This document shows positions 50,957 to 57,978 of a stretch of DNA of 64,000 nucleotides, one piece after another (within the stretch, counting starts at the first letter, position 1; every line of letters begins with the position of its first letter). The notes under the pieces are model-generated. The model made no database searches. It saw nothing but the letters and a program-made list of their open reading frames with translations, and had not been told where the DNA came from. The position numbers and the translations under genes were made by a program. The stretch spans positions 3,596,001 to 3,660,000 of the forward strand of contig NZ_JAUSXN010000001.1 of the NCBI RefSeq assembly GCF_030816015.1, read 5' to 3'. This DNA is from Pedobacter sp. W3I1 (GTDB lineage: Bacteria; Bacteroidota; Bacteroidia; Sphingobacteriales; Sphingobacteriaceae).

Positions 50957-51682
50957 CTATACTAACTTACTATCAATCAATCTGTAAACCTTTTCTTTCA
51001 ATACATCAGCATCAACATCAGCTAAAGTTGAGGTATTTATGGGTTTGTGGACGTAAATATCGCAAATTCCTGGCTTACTTCCATACTTTGCGCCGTCATC
51101 CCAGTTAATTTTCCAAACATCGGTAATACTAACGGGCACCAGCGGAATATTTTTATCAATGGCCAAACGGAACGGACCGTTTTTAAATTCGCCTAACTTC
51201 GGTGGGTAATGGTCATCAATTTTACCCTCCGGAAAAATAATCAGGCTCATCCCTTTTTCAAGGTTCTCGCCAGCCTTTTTAAATGCTTTAAAAGCCGAAA
51301 TCTTACTATTGCGGTTTACCGAAATATCGATGGTTTTAAAAAAAATGCCTAATACCGGATTATTCAACAATTCATCTTTTCCCATAAAGTGGAATTTACC
51401 ATGTCCCATGATGCAGAAAATCATGATATCCAGGTTAGAGGTGTGATTGGCGCAATAAATGTAGGTTTGTGTTGGATTAAGCTTTTCTTCATATTGATAA
51501 CGAAAAAACACACCTGAAAACAGACTACATAAAAAACTATTGGCTTTTCTGAAAAAATTAAGAATGCTGTAATATTTCTCATTACGTGAAGTAGTGTAAT
51601 ATAAAGGATAAAAGAGAGCGAAGAAAAACAATATCCAGAATAAAAACCATACCCGGTGTACTTGCCTTAGAAAGTGAATCAT
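50957..51682 (-). CDS. plsC: 1-acyl-sn-glycerol-3-phosphate acyltransferase
   Basis: 241 residues. N-terminal membrane helix (VWFLFWILFFFALFYPLYY). The acyltransferase motif NHTSNLDIMIF (HxxxxD), then FPEGKIDDHYPP (motif III) and VPVSITDVWKI (motif IV). It acylates lysophosphatidate to phosphatidate at the inner membrane. A TATTTTTG promoter ends 7 nt before the ATG. gatC follows after 2 bp. Confidence 0.93.
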   Translation of the reverse strand: MIHFLRQVHRVWFLFWILFFFALFYPLYYTTSRNEKYYSILNFFRKANSFLCSLFSGVFFRYQYEEKLNPTQTYIYCANHTSNLDIMIFCIMGHGKFHFMGKDELLNNPVLGIFFKTIDISVNRNSKISAFKAFKKAGENLEKGMSLIIFPEGKIDDHYPPKLGEFKNGPFRLAIDKNIPLVPVSITDVWKINWDDGAKYGSKPGICDIYVHKPINTSTLADVDADVLKEKVYRLIDSKLV

Positions 51683-51689
51683 AGATGAT

Positions 51690-51697
51690 CAAAAATA
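51690..51697 (-). promoter_or_regulatory. -7 promoter element TATTTTTG of plsC-gatC
   Basis: Exact TAnnTTTG on the minus strand with 7 nt between its G and ATG 51682, so the leader is only about 4 nt. Confidence 0.6.
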
Positions 51698-51759
51698 TAA
51701 AATAGTTTGGTATTTTAAACTACTGATTGTTTTGAGCAAAGTTTGTGATTGGTGAGACA

Positions 51760-52040
51760 CCGACCACTAGATCTCTCCGCTACGGTCGAAATGACGATCG
51801 CACGATAGGGATTTTTGATGTTCCATCCTTGCGAAAGCCGTAATTTATAAACCTTATTGAAGTGTAAAGCCCACAGCGTAGCGCGGACTTGTAACGGAAA
51901 GAAGGACTAATTCTCCGATGAAATACTGGCTTTCATTTTCAAATCATAAAAAAGTATTCCTATGTGGTTGGTGTGGCATCGATCACTAGAAAAAAAATCG
52001 TGGATAGGTTTCTCCGCTACGGTCGAGATGACGACCATGC
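51760..52040. repeat. Composite intergenic repeats between plsC and trpS
   Basis: 51760-51800 and 52008-52035 are HAERSRS-type fragments ('tctccgctacggtcga(a/g)atgacga'). 51838-51955 is an inverted copy of the block at 44937-45032. No gene is seen in 51683-52138. Confidence 0.7.
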
Positions 52041-52138
52041 GTATAAACCGTAGGTTCTACCAGCATTCAAAAATTCTTACCATTAAAATTGAAGCGATTT
52101 ATGATTTGCTTGTATTTTATTTTTAATTTCGTGCCATT

Positions 52139-53137
52139 ATGAAAGAAACAGTGGTGAGCGGCATTCGCTCAACAGGAAAATTACATTTGGGTAATTATTA
52201 TGGCGCAGTTAAAAACTTCGTTCAAATGCAGAACGACTATAACTGCTACTTTTTTATCGCCGATCTACACTCTTTAACTACACATCCTACTCCAGCTGAT
52301 TTACACGGAAATATTAAACATGTTTTGGTTGAATATCTGGCAAGTGGAATTGATCCGGAAAACAGCACCATTTATATACAAAGCGATGTTCCCGAAATTG
52401 CGGAGCTATATTTATACCTAAATATGAACGCTTATATGGGTGAATTGGAACGTAGTACTTCTTTTAAAGATAAAGTACGTGCCAATCCTGATAACGTAAA
52501 TGCAGGTTTATTAACCTACCCGGTATTAATGGCTGCCGATATTTTAATCCATAAGGCTACAAAAGTACCTGTTGGAAAAGATCAGGAACAACATCTGGAA
52601 ATGGCCCGTACTTTCGGAAACCGTTTCAACAGGTTATACAATACAGAATATTTCCCTGAACCTTATGCTTTTAGTTACTCTGACAAATTGGTTAAAGTAC
52701 CTGGTTTAGATGGTAAAGGCAAAATGGGTAAATCAGAAGGCGAAGCCAATGCCGTTTATCTATCTGATGATCCTGAAACCATTCGCAAAAAAGTAATGAG
52801 AGCGGTTAGTGACGGTGGCCCAACAGAAGAAAACCAACCAAAACCTGAGCCTATTCAGAATCTTTTCGACTTAATGAAAGTGGTTTCGAGTGCCGATACA
52901 CTTGCACATTTTGAAGATTTGTATGGCAAAATGCAAATCCGTTATGGCGATTTCAAAAAACAACTGGCAGAAGATATGATTATTACTACTGCACCTATGC
53001 GTGAGCGTATTCAGGATATAGCAAAAGATGATTCCTACTTAAGGCAAGTGGCTAAACATGGCGCATTAAAAGCTCGCGAAAGTGCACAAAAAACCATCAG
53101 AGAGGTTCGCAGTTTAATCGGGTTTAAAAGTTTTTAA
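52139..53137 (+). CDS. trpS: Tryptophanyl-tRNA synthetase
   Basis: 332 residues, the usual class I TrpRS length. The HIGH-type motif is GKLHLGNYYGA and the KMSKS-type motif KMGKSEGEA; AADILIHKATKVPVGKDQEQHLEMARTFGNRFN is the tryptophan and tRNA pocket region. It charges tRNA-Trp. ATG 52139 fits the family's N-terminus (KETVVSGIRSTGKLH). Confidence 0.97.
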   Translation: MKETVVSGIRSTGKLHLGNYYGAVKNFVQMQNDYNCYFFIADLHSLTTHPTPADLHGNIKHVLVEYLASGIDPENSTIYIQSDVPEIAELYLYLNMNAYMGELERSTSFKDKVRANPDNVNAGLLTYPVLMAADILIHKATKVPVGKDQEQHLEMARTFGNRFNRLYNTEYFPEPYAFSYSDKLVKVPGLDGKGKMGKSEGEANAVYLSDDPETIRKKVMRAVSDGGPTEENQPKPEPIQNLFDLMKVVSSADTLAHFEDLYGKMQIRYGDFKKQLAEDMIITTAPMRERIQDIAKDDSYLRQVAKHGALKARESAQKTIREVRSLIGFKSF

Positions 53138-53215
53138 TTAATATTGTGGTAAGCGGATGGCGGTTGGCGCTATAATCGCCTTACGCAAAACGCTCACCGC
53201 AAAACGCAAGAAAAT

Positions 53216-53830
53216 ATGCACATAGCAATTGTAGGAAATATAGGTGCCGGTAAAACTACCTTAACAGGCTTATTGGCCAAGAATTATGGATGGGAAGCTT
53301 TATACGAGGCTGTGGACAATAACCCTTATCTGGAAGATTTTTACAGCGACATGAAACGATGGAGTTTTAATCTTCAGATTTATTTCCTGAACAGCCGTTT
53401 TCAGCAAATTACTGATATTGAGGTAAATAAACGCAACGTCATCCAGGACAGAACCATTTACGAGGATGCACATATTTTTGCTGAAAACCTCCATGATATG
53501 GCCTTAATGACCACCCGCGATCATGATAATTACCGCGCTATTTTTGATAACATTACTTCTTTTATTAAACCACCCGATTTATTGGTTTACCTGCGTGCTT
53601 CAGTGCCTACGTTGGTTAATAATATCCAGCGTCGTGGCCGTGAATACGAAGCAGGAATCCGTATCGATTACTTATCTAAACTGAACGAAAAATACGAAGC
53701 CTGGATTAAAGGTTATAACCTGGGTAAATTATTGATTTTAGATAAAGATAAATTAGATTTCACCAACAACCCAGAAGATCTAGGTACGGTAATTCAATCT
53801 ATAGAGGCTGAGATTAACGGTTTATTTTAA
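53216..53830 (+). CDS. Deoxynucleoside kinase
   Basis: 204 residues. P-loop GNIGAGKTTLTGLLA at residues 7-21; VDNNPYLEDFYSDMKRWSFNLQIYFLNSRFQQI is the nucleoside site with Trp and Gln; the ERS-like motif reads QDRTIYEDAHIFAENL, and RRGREYEAGIRIDYL is the LID region. It phosphorylates deoxynucleosides for salvage; preferred base unknown. Separated from trpS by a GCG-rich repeat. Confidence 0.92.
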   Translation: MHIAIVGNIGAGKTTLTGLLAKNYGWEALYEAVDNNPYLEDFYSDMKRWSFNLQIYFLNSRFQQITDIEVNKRNVIQDRTIYEDAHIFAENLHDMALMTTRDHDNYRAIFDNITSFIKPPDLLVYLRASVPTLVNNIQRRGREYEAGIRIDYLSKLNEKYEAWIKGYNLGKLLILDKDKLDFTNNPEDLGTVIQSIEAEINGLF

Positions 53831-54345
53831 TCTGAACGAATAAGGTAGCGAAGATTTTCAGCACGAAAACCCTTTAAACTGGAAATGGGGATTTATTTAT
53901 TTCAATAACAGATTCCAGTGTTGCGGTTCCGAAACGGAATAAAATTTGGGGCTGTACTTTTACTTTGCTCACCCAATTTCTTATGGCACTTCTTGTTGGT
54001 GTGGTTGTCTTATTAAGGGGGTAATTTATTGTATAAAATCAATATAAATGACGTATATAATTGAATATTTTTTACCCTACAGCTCATGCTTTCCTCGGCT
54101 CACCGCCGCCGATGGGCTCTTTCTTTTTGGTGTCAAAAAGAAACAAAAAACACCGGCTGAAAATTTTTCTTTCAAAGCTAGCAGGTTAGCTTAGTTAGTG
54201 CAGCCCGAAAAATTTGTTAGGCCGGATTTAAGTAGAACGGGGATACGTGCTACGGCCTAGTTGGGCGGAAATACGAATTCAATATAAACCGCTCATATTA
54301 AATGATTACAAAATAACGTCAATGGTAGAACCTTAAATAAATAGT
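53831..54345. other. 515-bp gene-free stretch with one strong hairpin
   Basis: No convincing gene on either strand. A perfect 10-bp stem with a 4-nt loop lies at 54120-54143 (TTTCTTTTTG / CAAAAAGAAA). Its loop side GGTGT can alternatively pair with ACACC about 15 nt downstream, and it is preceded by a GC-rich 'ctcaccgccgccgatgggc'. Confidence 0.6.
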
Positions 54346-55101
54346 ATGTCCAAAATTATCGGAATTATTCCTGCACGATATGCCTCTACCCGCTTTCCGG
54401 GAAAGCCTTTGGTAGATATTGCTGGAAAAAGCATGATCCAAAGGGTTTACGAACAGGCGTCGAAAGCCGAAAGCTTATCGAAAGTAGTAATTGCTACTGA
54501 TGATGAACGGATTGCTGACGAAGTGAAAAGGTTTGGTGGAGAATTTATCTTTACCTCATCTCATCACCAAAGTGGAACAGACAGATGCGCTGAAGTAATT
54601 GAAGCTTTACCTGGATACGATATTGTGATCAATATCCAGGGCGATGAACCATTTATCGAACCTGCACAGATTGATTTATTGGCAAGCTGCTTTACTGAAG
54701 AAAAAGTACAGTTAGCCACGCTGATCAAATCGATCCAAAGTCAGGAAAGTGTGTACAATCCCAATAGCCCTAAAGTGGTAATTGATGTAAACGGCCGCGC
54801 CATGTATTTTAGCCGTAGCCCGATTCCCTTTATCAGAAATGGAGAACCAGGAGTATGGGCTGAGAAGCACCAGTTTTACAAACACATCGGAATTTATGGT
54901 TACAGGACAGAATCCTTAAAAGCAATTACCAAATTACCTCCATCCTCTTTAGAAATTGCAGAAAGTTTAGAGCAACTGCGCTGGATTGAAAACGGATTCT
55001 ACATCCAGACAAAAGTAACCGATTTAGAAACAGTTGCAATAGATACACCAGAAGACTTATTGAAGCTTAACAAATTGCTTAAAGCGTTGAAGCTACCTTA
55101 A
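54346..55101 (+). CDS. kdsB: 3-deoxy-manno-octulosonate cytidylyltransferase
   Basis: 251 residues. Activates Kdo with CTP for lipid A-core synthesis, showing a Gram-negative envelope. GIIPARYASTRFPGKPLV is the nucleotide loop; VIATDDERIADEV, NIQGDEPFIEPAQID and YFSRSPIPFIR are typical. Ends before an inverted CCCTGAA repeat. Confidence 0.97.
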   Translation: MSKIIGIIPARYASTRFPGKPLVDIAGKSMIQRVYEQASKAESLSKVVIATDDERIADEVKRFGGEFIFTSSHHQSGTDRCAEVIEALPGYDIVINIQGDEPFIEPAQIDLLASCFTEEKVQLATLIKSIQSQESVYNPNSPKVVIDVNGRAMYFSRSPIPFIRNGEPGVWAEKHQFYKHIGIYGYRTESLKAITKLPPSSLEIAESLEQLRWIENGFYIQTKVTDLETVAIDTPEDLLKLNKLLKALKLP

Positions 55102-55127
55102 CTATTATAGAAATTAAAAAATTACGT

Positions 55128-55230
55128 CACCCTGAATTTATTTCAGGGTCTTACAATTAAGATGCTGACCACGAAGTAGCTATTAGACCTTTAAGACAAT
55201 AAAAACTACTAATAAAATAAATTCAGCATG
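55128..55230. repeat. CCCTGAA palindrome with conserved tail
   Basis: Hairpin 'ccctgaat ... atttcaggg' followed by a tail with 'gatgctgaccacgaagtagc', the same unit as at 609-680. It separates convergent kdsB and the MarR-GNAT gene. Confidence 0.65.
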
Positions 55231-55246
55231 ACGTATCTAATAGTAA

Positions 55247-56200
55247 TTACCTAATCACCAGTTCCATCTGAATATTACAACGCGTATAAGGTGTTGGTTT
55301 ACCTGCCACTTTTTGGAAGCCTAACTTGTGATAAAGATTTATTGCTGGTTTTAAAATGGTATTGCTTTCTAAATAAATTTTAGATGCCCCTAATGACCTG
55401 GTCTTTTCAACTATAGCGTTTGCCAATAAAAACCCTACATTTTTTCCTTGTGCTTTTGGCGATACTGCCATCTTGGCCAGCTCAAAATCATATTCGCCAT
55501 CATTCATTTTAATTAATGCGCAAACGCCTAATGGTTCACCTTCGTAAAGCGCAACGAGAATAAAACCTCCTTTATCTAAAATATAACCCTGTGGATTGTC
55601 TAGTGCCTTGTAATCAGAATCTTCCATGGTAAAATACTTTGAAATCCATTCAACGTTGAGCGACCTGAATGTTTCCTGGTATTTGGGCAGGTAATCCACA
55701 ATTTCTACTTTTAAACTATCTCTCTCCTTTTTCTTTTCCATCACCCTTCTCAACAGTGTTTTTTGCTCCAATAAAAACTCCCACTCACCTATCGCCTCCC
55801 AAAGATTATTTTGCGATTGAGCGGAAATTTCTTCTACAGCTGCATTTACATCAATCAATTGATTTTCTATTTTTGCAGAAATCTCCATCCCTAATTTGGA
55901 AAGACTAACCACGTTTCTACGCCCGTCGGTTTTGTCTTTACTTTCTTTAACATAGCCCTTTTTCAACATTTCGCTAATAATCTTACTTACTGATGGGTGC
56001 GAATGACCAATTTCTTTGGCGAGTTCAGTTATGGTTTTTTCCTTATCTTTCGTTAAAGCATAAAACACTGGAAACCATTTGGGCTGCATATCGATATTAT
56101 ACAACTTATATATCTGTGCACCGTCTTCTGTCACTTTATCGGTTAACATCCTTAACCTACTTCCAATAGCTACCTTGCCTACCTGTTCAAAAAAATCCAT
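55247..56200 (-). CDS. Fusion of MarR-type regulator and GNAT acetyltransferase
   Basis: 317 residues. Residues 1-150 are a MarR winged helix (EKTITELAKEIGHSHPSVSKIISEMLKKGYVKESKDKTDGRRNVVSLS). Residues 165-317 are a GNAT domain (ELAKMAVSPKAQGKNVGFLLANAIVEKTRSLGASKIYLESN). Such fused proteins are known; the small-molecule substrate is unknown, and one plausible role is to sense and acetylate the same compound. A palindrome overlaps its start site. Confidence 0.92.
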   Translation of the reverse strand: MDFFEQVGKVAIGSRLRMLTDKVTEDGAQIYKLYNIDMQPKWFPVFYALTKDKEKTITELAKEIGHSHPSVSKIISEMLKKGYVKESKDKTDGRRNVVSLSKLGMEISAKIENQLIDVNAAVEEISAQSQNNLWEAIGEWEFLLEQKTLLRRVMEKKKERDSLKVEIVDYLPKYQETFRSLNVEWISKYFTMEDSDYKALDNPQGYILDKGGFILVALYEGEPLGVCALIKMNDGEYDFELAKMAVSPKAQGKNVGFLLANAIVEKTRSLGASKIYLESNTILKPAINLYHKLGFQKVAGKPTPYTRCNIQMELVIR

Positions 56201-56213
56201 ACAAAATTAATTA

Positions 56214-56235
56214 CGTAATCAGTTACGCAAATATA
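56214..56235 (-). promoter_or_regulatory. Promoter and operator of the MarR-GNAT gene
   Basis: TATATTTG on the minus strand (56228-56235), immediately followed by the palindrome CGTAA-N4-TTACG (56214-56227), which covers the predicted transcription start. Self-repression is likely. Confidence 0.6.
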
Positions 56236-56303
56236 AGAACTAAATTCTAGTTTGCAATAGTTTTAATTGCCTGGAGTTAATATTTTAGTATTTTAGCTAT
56301 TAT

Positions 56304-56873
56304 ATGAAAAAGAAAACGCTGCTATTTATATTCATTTTATCTGCACATGCCAGCTTCGCACAAGATGAGCCCGGTTTAATGATAAAGACAAACATTTTGA
56401 ATTTGGTGGCCAAAAGACCTACAATAGCAATAGAAAAGACTTTTTCAAACCTTTATGGTTTAGAGCTCGCGTACACCTCCGGCGAAATTAAAAATCTGGG
56501 CTATCGCGATTATCTCCATTACGAAGGCTTCTTGCTTCGTGCAAAGAAATACATCCATCCGATTAAGAAAAGAGAAGCCAATGCTTTTTATGGAGTTTAT
56601 TTCGGAAACTTCGACAAAACTGTTGTCTCGCATCGCTCAGTTGATGAAACCGGCATTTTTAGCTGGGGCCACGACAGGGATTTTAGAGCGGGTTCTTTAC
56701 GTTACGGCGGAACATTTGGCGTATCCTTTATTCCAGGGAAACATTTTCTTTTAGAGGGCTTAACAGGCTTAGGCTATGGAGATTATTACCATGTTCAAAA
56801 TAATTTAAAGAATAGGCTCCCAGGTGGTTATTTCGACTTTCAATTGTGGTTATCTATCGGATATTCCTTTTAA
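56304..56873 (+). CDS. Secreted/outer-membrane protein, DUF3575-like
   Basis: 189 residues with a signal peptide (cut after HASFAQ). LMIKTNILNLVAKRPTIAIEK and the alternating strands ending FDFQLWLSIGYSF suggest an eight-stranded barrel related to DUF3575; the terminal Phe is the usual barrel assembly signal. Function unknown. A lipoprotein gene follows on the same strand. Confidence 0.72.
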   Translation: MKKKTLLFIFILSAHASFAQDEPGLMIKTNILNLVAKRPTIAIEKTFSNLYGLELAYTSGEIKNLGYRDYLHYEGFLLRAKKYIHPIKKREANAFYGVYFGNFDKTVVSHRSVDETGIFSWGHDRDFRAGSLRYGGTFGVSFIPGKHFLLEGLTGLGYGDYYHVQNNLKNRLPGGYFDFQLWLSIGYSF

Positions 56874-56922
56874 ATTTAAGGGATATCATAAAATATGAAC
56901 ATGAACTAAAGCATAAAATTTG

Positions 56923-56930
56923 TAGTTTTG
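56923..56930 (+). promoter_or_regulatory. -7 promoter element TAGTTTTG abutting the lipoprotein gene
   Basis: Exact TAnnTTTG with only 3 nt between its G and ATG 56934; the predicted transcription start coincides with the A of the ATG. Confidence 0.55.
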
Positions 56931-56933
56931 AAT

Positions 56934-57476
56934 ATGAGAAATGTATCGCTCTTCGCTGCTATCTGTTTATTAATGCTTGTTGCCTGTAATTCTAACAGCA
57001 AAAAAGAAACCAATGCCATTGAGTTTAAAAATGTTAATCAAAGCCTAGCCAAGTCATTCTCCGATTTAAAACGTTTGGATACTTTTAAGATTGAACTTAC
57101 TGGCAGGAAACCCGAAGAAATGGTTTTAAACTTCACGATTAAAAATGCCGACGGAAAAGAAATTTATAATACCAAAATTAAAGGAACCGAATTACTGGGC
57201 AGCACCGATCCAAATGTTGATCTTTCAAAAGAAAAAGACCAGATTATTTTCCTGAAAACCATTGCTGATGATTTTTTCAGTGATGATAATTTTCTAGAGC
57301 CTGCAGTAATGCCTGAAGATAAAGCTGATAATTACACTCCTGATAAAGCCCTTTACGAAGAATTAAAGAAATCGGGTTTAAATGGCTTTAAGTATCGTTT
57401 GGGGAAAGAGAACAACATTTATATTGCCTGGAGCGAAAAAGAACAGAAAGTGAAGATTTACTACAACTGTTGTTAG
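56934..57476 (+). CDS. Lipoprotein of unknown function
   Basis: 180 residues from ATG 56934. The lipobox LLMLVAC places the lipidated Cys at residue 18, followed by NSNSKKE. The mature part is hydrophilic with a beta-rich C-terminus (FKYRLGKENNIYIAWSEKEQKVKIYYNCC) ending in two Cys. I recognise no family. The TTG-initiated longer frame overlaps the promoter element. Confidence 0.75.
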   Translation: MRNVSLFAAICLLMLVACNSNSKKETNAIEFKNVNQSLAKSFSDLKRLDTFKIELTGRKPEEMVLNFTIKNADGKEIYNTKIKGTELLGSTDPNVDLSKEKDQIIFLKTIADDFFSDDNFLEPAVMPEDKADNYTPDKALYEELKKSGLNGFKYRLGKENNIYIAWSEKEQKVKIYYNCC

Positions 57477-57559
57477 CGGTAAATAGAGGCTAAAAAATTC
57501 AGAAATGAAAGATCTGAATTTATTGCAAACCGATTAATGACAGTTGATTTAAGAGAAAT

Positions 57560-57830
57560 ATATCGTCATTTCGATCCGATAGCTATCGGATGAAGCTTAC
57601 CGATTTAAGCATTAGTTTTTATCAACTTATGGTATGCTTGCTTGTTTCACAGGTTTCATCGGCAGCGTAATGTTCCAAAGGAACTCCTTTGGAGGAGAAA
57701 TCTTTAAACTTTTCGGTAACATAGTTCAAAGATCTCCTATCGAAGTCTGTCATTGATAGCGTAGTCCAAGGGCATTTATTTGCGTTTTATCAATCTTCAA
57801 GAAGTCTTCGACTACGCTCGGACTGACGAC
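57560..57830. repeat. Composite HAERSRS-type repeat region
   Basis: Outer 'cgtcatttcgat' and 'gactgacgac' ends enclose a 28-bp segment (57629-57656) identical to one at 44785-44812, a repeated 'caaaggaactcctttgg' stem and an 'aagatctcc' half. No gene is seen in 57477-57978. Confidence 0.7.
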
Positions 57831-57978
57831 TACTGTACTTAACTTAATGACATTGACCTCCCGTCTATTCCTTATAGAAAATATTTATTTTATTTTCTTG
57901 ATTAAACTAAATAAATAGTTGTATTTTTCAGGACCATAACCAAACGAACCATTTAAAAACGCTTCTTTCACTAAATTC

